A stretch of DNA of 64,000 nucleotides from Planctomycetaceae bacterium (GTDB lineage Bacteria > Planctomycetota > Planctomycetia > Planctomycetales > Planctomycetaceae), in assembly GCA_028284145.1 (NCBI GenBank), contig JANQSH010000140.1, positions 56,754-120,753 on the forward strand, in the 5' to 3' direction. Made by a program: the position numbers and the translations under genes. Numbering within the stretch: position 1 is the stretch's first letter; every line of letters starts with the position of its first letter. Under the pieces are notes generated by a model. It was not told the DNA's origin. It saw only the letters and a program-made list of their open reading frames with translations, and searched no databases. Positions 9,417-17,240 of this stretch are shown here, piece by piece.

Positions 9417-9593
9417 TCGATGCCCCCTCTAAAAAAGACTGCGAGAACACCGCGTCATAGCTGGGGCCTACCACAGCCCGCACAACGAACACAATGCTCC
9501 CGCAGTGCGGGGGCAAAAATACCGTTGTGCAATCGGAGAATGTGGTAGTTTCAGCTATGCACGGCAATCAAATTGTCAAAGCGGATTTCTCCG

Positions 9594-9791
9594 CTACTTG
9601 TTCAATCGGCGTTTTGCGGCCGCCACGCCGACTTTACGAAGCCATACGGCCACGGAGACGTCTTCTAACGCAGCCGCAGACTCGAACATGGCCCATTCGT
9701 CGTCCGGGCAGCGGATTTGTCTCTGAGGCGTCTTACCGGTCGCAGGACGCCCGCGACCCTTCTGTTCTGGTTCGGTTGATTTCTTGCTCAT
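9594..9791 (-). CDS. Small ribbon-helix-helix-like protein
   Basis: 65 residues: a basic, disordered N terminus (KGRGRPATGKTPQRQIRCP) and then a helix-turn-helix segment (EWAMFESAAALEDVSVAVWL, RKVGVAAAKRR). The pattern fits the RHH/Arc-like small DNA-binding proteins often annotated as antitoxin or plasmid CopG-type. It faces a promoter/operator region with repeated TTGACA boxes (9804-9871) and would be well placed to autoregulate. The DNA-binding role is inference from sequence character. Confidence 0.6.
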   Translation of the reverse strand: MSKKSTEPEQKGRGRPATGKTPQRQIRCPDDEWAMFESAAALEDVSVAVWLRKVGVAAAKRRLNK

Positions 9792-9803
9792 ACTACCAAT
9801 TTA

Positions 9804-9854
9804 ATGATTGACATAAAATTGTCAACACACGTTATTTTATGATTGACATAAAAT
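9804..9854. promoter_or_regulatory. Tandem 16-bp direct repeat, probable operator
   Basis: ATGATTGACATAAAAT occurs at 9804-9819 and again at 9839-9854, 35 bp apart. The first copy is part of an inverted repeat TTGACA-TAAAAT-TGTCAA (9808-9825). Such paired repeats directly upstream of a small RHH-like gene are typical operator architecture. Binding is inferred. Confidence 0.6.
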
Positions 9855-9871
9855 ACGAAAACTGATATGAT
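9843..9871 (+). promoter_or_regulatory. Sigma-70-type promoter
   Basis: TTGACA at 9843-9848, 17 bp spacer, TATGAT at 9866-9871. This is close to the consensus and points towards the transposase gene at 10002. The TTGACA is part of the second direct-repeat copy, so an operator-bound protein would block it. Confidence 0.6.
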
Positions 9872-9889
9872 CTGAGCGTCAAAGAAAAA

Positions 9890-9917
9890 CCCCGGAAGGA
9901 CTGTCATCCAACCGGGG
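9890..9917. other. Inverted repeat in the transposase leader
   Basis: CCCCGG (9890-9895) and CCGGGG (9912-9917) form a 6-bp stem with a 16-nt loop between the promoter and the transposase start. Similar leader hairpins often protect IS transposases from read-through expression. No U-tract follows, so it is not a clear terminator. Confidence 0.35.
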
Positions 9918-10001
9918 CAACCACAATCCGGCGAATCGCCAGAATGCAGCGTAGAGAACTCCATTCTACCGCGATTTGCCCCCACAGGAAGGGCAAAATC
10001 A

Positions 10002-10925
10002 GTGGCCAACCATCTCCCCAAGGAAAAACAGATTTCTGTCGTGCATCACCTCGCGGAAGGAAATTCGATTCGGGCCACGTCCCGTCTATGCCGAGTTCAC
10101 CGCAACACCGTCATGCGGACGTTGGTCGAGTTCGGAGCCGCCTGCAAACAGTTCATGGATCTGTCGTTTGCAAACCTGCATTTGGAGCATCTGCAAATCG
10201 ATGAAATCTGGACGTTTGTCGGCAAGAAACAGGGTCGACTGACGTCAAAGGAACGCCGGGAAGAAAAGCTCGGCGACGCCTATCTGTTCATCGCATTGGA
10301 TCAGGAAACGAAACTTATCCCAGCGTATTCGCTCGGAAAGCGGACGTCGGAGAACGCGTACAAACTTGTGAAGCAATTGCAGGAACGGTTGGTCATCAGT
10401 CCGGACCTTGACGATCAGGTGCTGATCTCCACAGACGGATTCAATGCGTATCCGCCTGTCATCGGTTCGTTATTTGGCGATACGGCGAAACATGGCGTTC
10501 TGATCAAGAAATACCGCAACCCGGAAGTGGGCCGGTACGCTCCTCCCGACCTGTTGGGCACGGAGCGATACAGCGTTCACGATGTCGATGACCTGTCGAC
10601 GATCTGCACGTCCCATGTCGAACGGACGAATCTAAGCATCCGCACGTTCATGCGGCGTTTCACTCGTCTGGCGTTGGGATTCTCAAAGAAGATCGAAAAC
10701 CTTGAAGCGGCAGTGCAATTGCATCTGTGCTATTACAACTTTTGCTGGCGGCCGCGTGAGAAGGGAAGAAGTGGAAAACTCCGCGATGCACCCGCAATGA
10801 TGGCTGGAATCACCGACCATGTCTGGACGATCGACGAGTTATATGAGAACATCATGGGGCTGGAGCAGGACCGTCTCGCGTATGAGCGGTACGAACGGCT
10901 GCGGCGAAAATTGTTTGGGCAATAA
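10002..10925 (+). CDS. IS1-type DDE transposase
   Basis: 307 residues in one open frame. The N-terminal HTH (SIRATSRLCRVHRNTVMRTL) and the catalytic core (IDEIWTFVGKKQ with the first Asp, STDGFNAYPP with the second, HVERTNLSIRTFMRR with the Glu) match the IS1 InsB-like DDE transposase group. Unlike classical IS1, no frameshift is needed: the HTH and catalytic parts are fused. I could not identify terminal inverted repeats or a target duplication, so the boundaries of the element, and whether it is mobile, are unknown. It is preceded by a good promoter at 9843-9871 and followed by a perfect hairpin at 10928. Confidence 0.85.
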   Translation: MANHLPKEKQISVVHHLAEGNSIRATSRLCRVHRNTVMRTLVEFGAACKQFMDLSFANLHLEHLQIDEIWTFVGKKQGRLTSKERREEKLGDAYLFIALDQETKLIPAYSLGKRTSENAYKLVKQLQERLVISPDLDDQVLISTDGFNAYPPVIGSLFGDTAKHGVLIKKYRNPEVGRYAPPDLLGTERYSVHDVDDLSTICTSHVERTNLSIRTFMRRFTRLALGFSKKIENLEAAVQLHLCYYNFCWRPREKGRSGKLRDAPAMMAGITDHVWTIDELYENIMGLEQDRLAYERYERLRRKLFGQ

Positions 10926-10927
10926 GA

Positions 10928-10955
10928 AACGCCGCCTGTTGGAGCAAGCGGCGTT
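10928..10955 (+). terminator. Hairpin after the transposase gene
   Basis: AACGCCGC (10928-10935) pairs perfectly with GCGGCGTT (10948-10955) across a 12-nt loop, 3 bp after the stop codon. There is no clear U-run, so termination efficiency is doubtful. It could also be part of the element's end. Confidence 0.45.
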
Positions 10956-11040
10956 CAGTTCGATTCCGTTGACAGGAACCAGCAAGTCACAAACAAATGG
11001 TTGCCTGTCGGCGGTTTTTTGTCAATACCGGGAGATAGGC

Positions 11041-11289
11041 ATGGAATTGAAAGATACGGGCGAACGATTCGTAGCAGTTGATGTCGACGGTAATGAATAT
11101 CACATGATGGTATTTGTCGAGATTCACTCTTATAGTTCTGGCGGTCACAAAAAACGAGAGGAAGGCCACCGCATCATCAGAACGGAAGACGGTCGTGATG
11201 TCAGCCCGGATGAAGATGGAGGCTTCACGGTTTTTGATGACATCAAGGGGGAAATCCATGTCAAACGTGCAGATGGAGACGCCACGTAA
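11041..11289 (+). CDS. Small acidic hypothetical protein
   Basis: 82 residues, start ATG 11041 with GGGAGA 6-8 nt upstream. The sequence is acidic with beta-strand-like alternation (RFVAVDVDGNEYHMMVFVEI) and ends in short Asp/Gly turns (DGRDVSPDEDGGFTVFDD). I do not recognise a family. It overlaps the next gene by 32 bp in another frame, so the two are probably translated together. Confidence 0.6.
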   Translation: MELKDTGERFVAVDVDGNEYHMMVFVEIHSYSSGGHKKREEGHRIIRTEDGRDVSPDEDGGFTVFDDIKGEIHVKRADGDAT

Positions 11290-11773
11290 CATTCACCCGG
11301 AACTGTTCGATTGGGTGGATGCAAGGGACGCATTGCCAGAGCCCGGAGAGATTGTATTAATGGCTTACGGCGTCGATGCGACGTCATACTGGCTCGGTTA
11401 TCGGGCCGGCGATCAGTGGGCCAACATCGACCGGTGTGTCGTGCATTCTGTTTTCGCTTGGGCAAGACTTCCGGACATCAACGCACCGTGGCCAGACGAT
11501 CTCAATCCCGACATCCCCCGCAATGGAGTCGGTCGTGAGTGGTTCGCGGAAAAAACAATGACGGAATGGTACGATGTCCATGACATTTTGCCGGACGATG
11601 GCGAAAGAGTCCTGATGGCTCAAGGCTATGTCAACACAAGTTTTGAGTTTGGGCGTTACGACACTGGTTTGAAACGCTGGGTGAGTCGAAAAGGGGTTGT
11701 TTTCGAGCATGTGTATGCGTGGGCAAGAATGCCTCGCATCAAGCCGCCCGGAAAACGTATTGAAGTTGATTGA
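11258..11773 (+). CDS. Tandem DUF551-like protein
   Basis: 171 residues made of two similar units of about 65 residues. Unit 1 reads WVDARDALPEPGEIVLMAYG ... WARLPDI and unit 2 reads WYDVHDILPDDGERVLMAQG ... WARMPRI. The WxxxxxxLPxxGxxVL ... W.P layout is that of DUF551, a domain often seen in phage and mobile-element proteins. ATG 11258 is preceded by GGGGGA at 6-8 nt. Known DUF551 proteins usually carry one unit; the duplication here is notable. Function unknown. Confidence 0.7.
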   Translation: MSNVQMETPRNIHPELFDWVDARDALPEPGEIVLMAYGVDATSYWLGYRAGDQWANIDRCVVHSVFAWARLPDINAPWPDDLNPDIPRNGVGREWFAEKTMTEWYDVHDILPDDGERVLMAQGYVNTSFEFGRYDTGLKRWVSRKGVVFEHVYAWARMPRIKPPGKRIEVD

Positions 11774-11824
11774 GAAGTTGTAGAATGCAGTATCTGGAAC
11801 CAAACCCGCTACGAGGGGCTCACA

Positions 11825-11971
11825 ATGGTTGAAACCATAGAATTAGAATACGACCCGGACGGACACGACGAGGTCATCACCCGCAAGGTGGAGATCGGCG
11901 GCGAATTCATAGACGTCGAAAAATTCGTCTGGAATGTTGATGGCAGCGAAAGCCCGCCGAGCGATGAGTAA
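11825..11971 (+). CDS. 48-residue hypothetical protein
   Basis: A short open frame from ATG 11825 to TAA 11969-11971. It is acidic and strand-rich (MVETIELEYDPDGHDEVITR ... EIGGEFIDVEKFVWNVDG). It overlaps the start of the next gene by 8 bp, which supports translation. No clear Shine-Dalgarno sequence. No family recognised. Confidence 0.45.
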   Translation: MVETIELEYDPDGHDEVITRKVEIGGEFIDVEKFVWNVDGSESPPSDE

Positions 11972-12173
11972 ACTATTTCAAATCACGGAAGATGACCTGG
12001 CCGACTTGGAGCGGACGTTACCGCAATTCCAAGACGCCATGATGCCGATTCTGGATGCTCGACTTCGCACGAAATTGCGTCGTATGCAATCTATCCTATC
12101 GAAAGTCCGTTGGAATTATGGCCCGCCTGAATGTGTGCAAGAAATCCCATGCGACGATGATCAGGATTCGTAG
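11964..12173 (+). CDS. 69-residue hypothetical protein
   Basis: Starts at ATG 11964, inside the end of the upstream 48-codon frame. The N-terminal part is helical with acid/leucine heptads (LFQITEDDLADLERTLPQFQ), suggesting a short coiled coil. Such small helical proteins are common in mobile islands. No recognisable domain. Confidence 0.5.
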   Translation: MSKLFQITEDDLADLERTLPQFQDAMMPILDARLRTKLRRMQSILSKVRWNYGPPECVQEIPCDDDQDS

Positions 12174-12198
12174 CAGTCTTTTCGGTAATGATAGATTT

Positions 12199-12489
12199 TC
12201 AGGCTTCCGCCAACTGGTGATTGATTTCGTCGATAACTGACGTGCCTTCCAATTCTACACGAGTTACACGAATCCCTTCGACCGACAAAACGTCTGAAAT
12301 GGCGGATTTGACCGCCTCCGACGAACTCTCTGATTCACGATCGAATTCGATGTGCACCACACCATCAACAGATGCAACAATACAATCATCGCACTTGTCG
12401 TAGATTTTTGCGTCGATGCTCTCCATCGTTCCAGAATCTTCCGACAAGTAGAGTGTGAAGCGAAAGATTTCCAATGTAGGGTCTTTCAT
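12199..12489 (-). CDS. Putative antitoxin partner of a HicA-like toxin
   Basis: 96 residues from ATG 12489, which has TAGGAG 8-9 nt upstream; the longer frame to 12642 overlaps the toxin gene and is rejected. The sequence FRFTLYLSEDSGTMESIDAK, then CDDCIVASVDGVVHIEFDRE, then AVKSAISDV resembles the small alpha/beta protein family (F.FTL.........CDDALVG.G..G...L.F.REA) that I know as a frequent neighbour of HicA-like proteins. By position it would be the antitoxin. This is inference: no HTH DNA-binding part is seen at its C terminus, unlike many relatives, and it may only neutralise rather than repress. Confidence 0.6.
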   Translation of the reverse strand: MKDPTLEIFRFTLYLSEDSGTMESIDAKIYDKCDDCIVASVDGVVHIEFDRESESSSEAVKSAISDVLSVEGIRVTRVELEGTSVIDEINHQLAEA

Positions 12490-12502
12490 CGCAAGGTCAC
12501 TC

Positions 12503-12724
12503 CTAATGAGGGCACTTATCAACTTTCCGGCGGAGCCGGTTTGCAGCAGCCGAAGGACTCTTCGGCGTAGAGGGAATGCTGATTTTGCATCCGTGATTCG
12601 CTCGATTTCCATTGGGGCAAAACAACCGTCCCCAATGGCCACCGGACTTCCAAAGCCAGCCTAGGCTTTCCGCGTATTGCACCACACCCTCGATCTCTTT
12701 GCTGGTATGTCGCGGCCGGGGCAT
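12503..12724 (-). CDS. HicA-like toxin (putative mRNA interferase)
   Basis: 73 residues. The double-stranded-RNA-binding-like HicA fold is suggested by YAESLGWLWKSGGHWGRLFC (the GGH is the expected catalytic-His position), followed by a basic helix SPSAAANRLRRKVDKC. Related proteins (GHAWGRLYCP ... STPRNP) are annotated as HicA-family. It is translated first, 13 bp upstream of its partner gene. The cysteines (FCPN...HGC) could bind metal. Toxicity is not demonstrated. Confidence 0.65.
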   Translation of the reverse strand: MPRPRHTSKEIEGVVQYAESLGWLWKSGGHWGRLFCPNGNRANHGCKISIPSTPKSPSAAANRLRRKVDKCPH

Positions 12725-13056
12725 TTCACGACTTTCTATCGGGCGTTGCCATCCGCCAAGTTCATTATATCTTGTCCAACGAGCCAGTTGTTGTACTATT
12801 TACGTTTATCAGTAAAAACAGACTGTCGCCGGAAGTGATGGTTCGGTCAAATGTTCTGACAACATCATCAAAAAATTGCGTCATCAGAATGGAAGTGGAC
12901 ACGTAGTCGATGAGAATCGTTCAGATCAATGCGGGCAATCAATTTGTACCAGCAAATCAGAATCGCACGCAACCGACATTTCTACAAAATCGGAAAATAT
13001 GCGGTCTGGAACCAAACATTGGCACGAGTGGTACATTTTGAAATGGGACACCACCT
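12725..13056. other. Intergenic region, no gene seen
   Basis: About 330 bp, AT-rich relative to its surroundings, between the toxin-antitoxin pair and the response regulator. It marks the right edge of the accessory stretch. Small open frames here lack ribosome-binding sites and family character. Confidence 0.5.
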
Positions 13057-13815
13057 TCAATCGGTTTCGGAATCCGAATCATTCTCAGAAACCTCTGCGG
13101 ACTTGCCATTCGAGACGAAGCGATATCCCGTCCCCCGAACCGAGAGCAGAAAGGCTGGATCAGATGGATTTTTTTCAATGAACTTGCGTAGCCGCATGAC
13201 GAAGTTATCGATCGTTCGCGTTGTGACATTGGCATCCATCCCCCAGACATGCGTCAGGATTTCCTGGCGGGACAGGACGCGGCCATCGTGATGGACAAAA
13301 TAACGCAGCAGGTCCATTTCCGTTTTGGTCGGTTCAAAGACCTGTTCGCCAACCCGAATCTCATAACGGGCGAAGTCAACATGCACTTCACCAAATTCGC
13401 AGGTGTCACCATTGTTCGGTTGATTCTGTCCCGGAATGCGTGAATGACGATCAAGCAGATTGCGAACACGGCTGAGCAATTCCGGCAGCGCGAACGGCTT
13501 GGTCATGTACTGATCTGTACCGCAGTCGAAAGCCATCGTTTTGTCTTCGCTCAGCGTGCGCGCACTCAAGACGAGAATGGGAACCAGTTCATCCAGTTCT
13601 CGGATTTTACGACAGATTTCATAACCACTCATCCCGGGCAACATCAAATCGAGGATAATAAGATCGCAACGGGGATCGGTTTCCTGGAACAGTTGCAATG
13701 CCCGTTCGCCATCACCCGCCAGCAGGACTTCGTACCCTTCGTGCTCAAAATTGAAACGAAGTCCGCGTGCCAGAGCCTCTTCATCTTCGACAATCAGTAA
13801 TTTCTGCTGCGTCAT
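13057..13815 (-). CDS. OmpR-family response regulator
   Basis: 252 residues: an N-terminal receiver (acidic pocket LLIVEDEEAL, phospho-Asp in LIILDLMLPGMSG, conserved Lys in YMTKPFALPE) and a C-terminal winged-helix DNA-binding domain (EPTKTEMDLLRYFVHHDGRV, then TTRTIDNFVMRLRKFIE and VRGTGYRF). It should be phosphorylated by the histidine kinase whose gene ends 2 bp upstream, and act as a transcription regulator. The tail after the wing is short and acidic (SENDSDSETD). The targets cannot be read from the sequence. Confidence 0.95.
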   Translation of the reverse strand: MTQQKLLIVEDEEALARGLRFNFEHEGYEVLLAGDGERALQLFQETDPRCDLIILDLMLPGMSGYEICRKIRELDELVPILVLSARTLSEDKTMAFDCGTDQYMTKPFALPELLSRVRNLLDRHSRIPGQNQPNNGDTCEFGEVHVDFARYEIRVGEQVFEPTKTEMDLLRYFVHHDGRVLSRQEILTHVWGMDANVTTRTIDNFVMRLRKFIEKNPSDPAFLLSVRGTGYRFVSNGKSAEVSENDSDSETD

Positions 13816-13817
13816 CG

Positions 13818-14804
13818 TTACACTTTCCGTTGTGCGGGAAGCTCCACAGCGAAGATGCTGCCGCGTCCATCGACCGGTTTGCTTACGCTGATACGTCCAC
13901 GCAACAAATGAACGAGCGTTCGGGCGATGTATAACCCCAGTCCGGTTCCTTTCTGTTTTCGTTCCAGTTCGTTTCCGCCTCGGTAAAATATCTGAAAGAT
14001 CTTCTTGTGCAGTTCTTTTGGAACACCCTCTCCATTATCACAAATCTCGACCATTGTACGACCTGCCTGCCACATGCGGGCACGTACCGACACACGCGGG
14101 GGCGAGCCGGCGTATTTGACAGCGTTGTCCAGCAGATTGCCGAAAATCATATCCAGAACGACAGCGCGGGCCTGAATAACAACCGGATCGATATCGAACT
14201 GAAAGACTTCCTCGATATTACATTGATGCAGCGTGCAGGCTGCCTGGGCACTACGATGCAGTACCTCTTCGAGAGGGATCTCTTCTGTGGCCGTGTTCCC
14301 GCCAATCGCGTCGAGCCGACCCACTTCGAGCAGATGGTTGATCAGCGTGTCCAGCCGCGTCAGTTCGTCGCCCATCACCTGATAAAACTCGGCCCGTTGT
14401 TCTTCGCCGACTTCCCGCATGCGAAGAGTTTCCAGGTAAAGCCGTAAAGAAGCGATGGGGGATTTCAATTCGTGCGTGACGGCATCGACGAAGTTGGATT
14501 GCCGCCGGTTGAGGCGCACTTCCTTCACCGTAATGACCAGGTAGACGATCAGACCGATGAGCATCAATGCGAACACCACCGTCCCAATGGTCAACGCACT
14601 CCAGGACCCCGCTTGAGCCAGCAGAACGATCCAGCAAACCATCAGCGTGATATTGAGTGCCATCAACAAAACGTTGAGTGTGATCGGCAGATGCAGCGAC
14701 CGATGTTTGGATGGCGTGGGTGGCAATTCCACACGATGACCATCCCGAGTGGAGGGGGGGATAGCTGTGGTGGTGAATCGGGATTCAGCAGTTGGCTCTG
14801 TCAT
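13818..14804 (-). CDS. Two-component sensor histidine kinase
   Basis: 328 residues. Two closely spaced membrane segments (LNVLLMALNITLMVCWIVLL and LTIGTVVFALMLIGLIVYLV) come with essentially no periplasmic loop, so it likely senses an intramembrane or cytoplasmic signal. HisKA has the phospho-His in THELKSPIASLRLYLETL. HATPase_c shows NLLDNAVKYAG (N box), EICDNGEGVP (G1) and GTGLGLYIA (G2). It autophosphorylates and passes the phosphate to the regulator encoded immediately downstream. The intramembrane-sensing type is an inference from the loop length. Confidence 0.94.
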   Translation of the reverse strand: MTEPTAESRFTTTAIPPSTRDGHRVELPPTPSKHRSLHLPITLNVLLMALNITLMVCWIVLLAQAGSWSALTIGTVVFALMLIGLIVYLVITVKEVRLNRRQSNFVDAVTHELKSPIASLRLYLETLRMREVGEEQRAEFYQVMGDELTRLDTLINHLLEVGRLDAIGGNTATEEIPLEEVLHRSAQAACTLHQCNIEEVFQFDIDPVVIQARAVVLDMIFGNLLDNAVKYAGSPPRVSVRARMWQAGRTMVEICDNGEGVPKELHKKIFQIFYRGGNELERKQKGTGLGLYIARTLVHLLRGRISVSKPVDGRGSIFAVELPAQRKV

Positions 14805-14805
14805 G

Positions 14806-14875
14806 TCAGTTTACTTACAGGTGTAACGTCTCTGGGCATGGGGGCCTGAATCTGCGGCCAATCGACACGCATCGG
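14806..14875 (+). repeat. Family A repeat, degenerate copy
   Basis: CAGTTTACTTACAGGTGTAA, CGTCTCTGGGCATGGGGGCC and TGCGGCC align with the family A consensus at 34155 but lack the palindromic right end. It lies just upstream of the kinase start. Confidence 0.5.
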
Positions 14876-15023
14876 CTCAAAGATTGTCGCGTTCCTTCCC
14901 GATTTTCATCGACTTCGCCAAAAACTGCAAATCGAGCTGGCAGATTTCCTCGACGCTGACACCGAAAATTCACCATTCTTCAAGGTGCATCTTTTGAAGC
15001 GTCAGGGAGAAACCGGACCAGTG

Positions 15024-16136
15024 TCATGCGCCGGGATTGTATTCCGAACAGGTCATGCCGAAGGTTTCCGCCACCGCCTGATTGGTGATTTTTCCTCCAA
15101 ACATATTCACCGCTTCACGTAGTCCTTCATCGAAATCGCACGCCCCGGCCAGTCCGTGTTTGGCGAGCAGCCGCGCGTACGGGAATGTGACATTGCACAA
15201 TGCGTAGGTGCTTGTTCGCCCGACAGCACCGGGCATGTTGGTTACGGCGTAATGGACAATTTCCCCTTCCACGTAAGTTGGTTCCGAATGCGTTGTCGGT
15301 CGTGTTGTTTCAAAGCAGCCTCCCTGGTCGACACAGACGTCAATCACCACGGCACCTGGTTTCATGATTTGCAGGTCTTCTACACGGACCAGTTTTGGTG
15401 CTTTCGCACCGGGAATCAGTACGCCTCCGATGACAAGATCGGCCAATGTCAATTGCTCGCGGATGTTGTGCCGATCGCTGTAAAGCGTTGTTACGTTCGG
15501 AGGCATGATATCTTCCAGGTACCGGAGTCGATCGACATTGATATCGAGGATAATGACATCGGCCTGAAAACCTGCCGCAATCCGGGCGGCATTTTTGCCA
15601 ACCACTCCCCCGCCAAAAATGACAATGTGCGCTGGAGAAACACCGGGGACACCCCCGAGCAAAATTCCCCGTCCCTCCTGCGGACGCTCCAGATATTTCG
15701 CCCCTTCCTGAATACTCATCCGGCCGGCAACTTCACTCATCGGTGTCAGGCAGGGAAGCCCACCGTTTCGGCCCCGCAGAGTTTCGTAGGCCACGGCGGT
15801 TGCACCTGTCTCCAGCACATTCCGCGTCAATTCTTCGTCCGCAGCGAAGTGAAAATAGGTGAACAAAATCTGTTTCGGACGGAGCAAAGGCCATTCTGCT
15901 TTCAAAGGCTCTTTGACCTTGATGATCATCTCCGCTTCGGCAAAGACTGTTTCGGCAGTATCAACAATCTCCGCTCCGGCGGCACGGTAATCATCATCGT
16001 GAATTCCGCTGCCGACACCCGCCCCCTTTTGCACCAGAACCCGGTGGCCGTCTCGAACGAGTTCCTCCACCCCAACGGGCAAAAGAGATACGCGATATTC
16101 GTCCTGTTTGATTTCACTCGGTACGCCGATGATCAT
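15024..16136 (-). CDS. ald: Alanine dehydrogenase
   Basis: 370 residues. Catalyses NAD-dependent interconversion of L-alanine with pyruvate and ammonia. The N-terminal catalytic domain shows GVPSEIKQDEYRVSLLP (substrate-binding Arg) and KVKEP (Lys). The Rossmann part has VIFGGGVVGKNAARIAAGF followed by VIILDINVDRLRYLED. VIDVCVDQGGCFETTRPTTH is the family hallmark. ATG 16136 is chosen because GAGAAGG lies 8-9 nt upstream; the longer frame adds a spurious hydrophobic stretch. The length is that of the family. It stands alone, divergent from nadC. Confidence 0.96.
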   Translation of the reverse strand: MIIGVPSEIKQDEYRVSLLPVGVEELVRDGHRVLVQKGAGVGSGIHDDDYRAAGAEIVDTAETVFAEAEMIIKVKEPLKAEWPLLRPKQILFTYFHFAADEELTRNVLETGATAVAYETLRGRNGGLPCLTPMSEVAGRMSIQEGAKYLERPQEGRGILLGGVPGVSPAHIVIFGGGVVGKNAARIAAGFQADVIILDINVDRLRYLEDIMPPNVTTLYSDRHNIREQLTLADLVIGGVLIPGAKAPKLVRVEDLQIMKPGAVVIDVCVDQGGCFETTRPTTHSEPTYVEGEIVHYAVTNMPGAVGRTSTYALCNVTFPYARLLAKHGLAGACDFDEGLREAVNMFGGKITNQAVAETFGMTCSEYNPGA

Positions 16137-16346
16137 GACATCGCCTTCTCTCAAAATGACCAACCACAACAAGGTGACAAACCAAACCGTGTTCACAGAA
16201 GCCAATTTCTCGTCAATCAATCCAGAATCATTTCAGCACAGCCGTCATGAACTTGCAAGAACGACGTTGGACCGTAACCATAAAGAGCGATTCCTCAATC
16301 ACCGGTTATCGAGAACGACAGATTGACCCGTCAAGGTGAAATGCCG

Positions 16347-17240
16347 ATGTCCTGTTTTTTTGAAGCGGAGCGATTCGCGGCTCTCCAGTTGATGACAATG
16401 GGGTTGGAAGAGGATTTGCGCGATGTCGGCGATTTGACGTCGAATGCCATGATTCAACCCGATCGCACTGCCAGCGTTGCTGTCATGGTACGAAAACCGG
16501 GTACCGTTGCGGGTATACCGATTGGACAGATGGTGTTCGAGGCGTTGGACGCAGAGGTCGTTTGGCATTCGCATGTCGAAGATGGCGCGAAAGTGAAGGC
16601 AGGCGATACAATCGCGGTGATAAATGGCCGAATTCGCAGCCTGTTGACGGGCGAACGGACGGCTCTCAATTTCCTGACGCACCTGAGTGGGATTGCCACG
16701 TTGACGGCTCGATTTGTTGCGGCTGTCAAGGGAACGAAAGCTCAAATTCTCGATACCCGAAAGACTTTGCCCGGTTACCGTGTGCTTCAGAAATATGCCG
16801 TGCGCTGTGGCGGAGGCGTGAACCATCGGATGGGGTTGTACGATGGCGTGCTGATCAAGGACAATCATCTCTCCGCCTGGACCAGTCGTGAGTCGACACC
16901 GACCGTTGCATCTGCCATCACCGAGATATTAGAAAAAACCGGGAGGCAGGTGCCGATTGAAGTCGAAGTCGATACACTGGAACAGTTGGTCGACGCGCTC
17001 GACGCTCAGCCAGATATCGTTCTGCTGGATAACATGTTGCCCGAACAGATTCGAGAGGCGATTGCCATTCGCGATGGCAAATCACCAGGCGTTCTGCTGG
17101 AGGCATCGGGGGGCGTGACGTTGGAAACTGTCGCGGACATCGCCGTTACCGGAGTTGACCGCATCAGTATTGGTGCGCTCACCCATTCCGCGCCGTCGCT
17201 CGATCTCGCTTTCGACTGGCGAGGGGCGCAGTCACAATGA
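16347..17240 (+). CDS. nadC: Nicotinate-nucleotide diphosphorylase (carboxylating)
   Basis: About 297 residues, the quinolinate phosphoribosyltransferase of de novo NAD synthesis (quinolinate + PRPP to nicotinate mononucleotide + CO2). Landmarks are ERTALNFLTHLSGIATLTAR, DTRKTLPGYRVLQKYAVRCG, the active-site region NHRMGLYDGVLIKDNH, and VEVDTLEQ ... DIVLLDNM. The start is uncertain: ATG 16347 has AAGGTG 8 nt upstream, ATG 16341 is in frame but too close to it. No nadA or nadB is present. It overlaps the next gene by 4 bp (ATGA), so the two are translationally coupled. Confidence 0.96.
   Translation: MSCFFEAERFAALQLMTMGLEEDLRDVGDLTSNAMIQPDRTASVAVMVRKPGTVAGIPIGQMVFEALDAEVVWHSHVEDGAKVKAGDTIAVINGRIRSLLTGERTALNFLTHLSGIATLTARFVAAVKGTKAQILDTRKTLPGYRVLQKYAVRCGGGVNHRMGLYDGVLIKDNHLSAWTSRESTPTVASAITEILEKTGRQVPIEVEVDTLEQLVDALDAQPDIVLLDNMLPEQIREAIAIRDGKSPGVLLEASGGVTLETVADIAVTGVDRISIGALTHSAPSLDLAFDWRGAQSQ

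Noticed and set aside
9880..11000. Terminal inverted repeats for the IS1-type transposase
   Set aside because: I compared both flanks and found no convincing matching ends, so no IS boundaries are given.
12490..12642. Longer N terminus of the antitoxin-like gene
   Set aside because: It overlaps the toxin gene entirely out of frame, and a good Shine-Dalgarno lies before ATG 12489.
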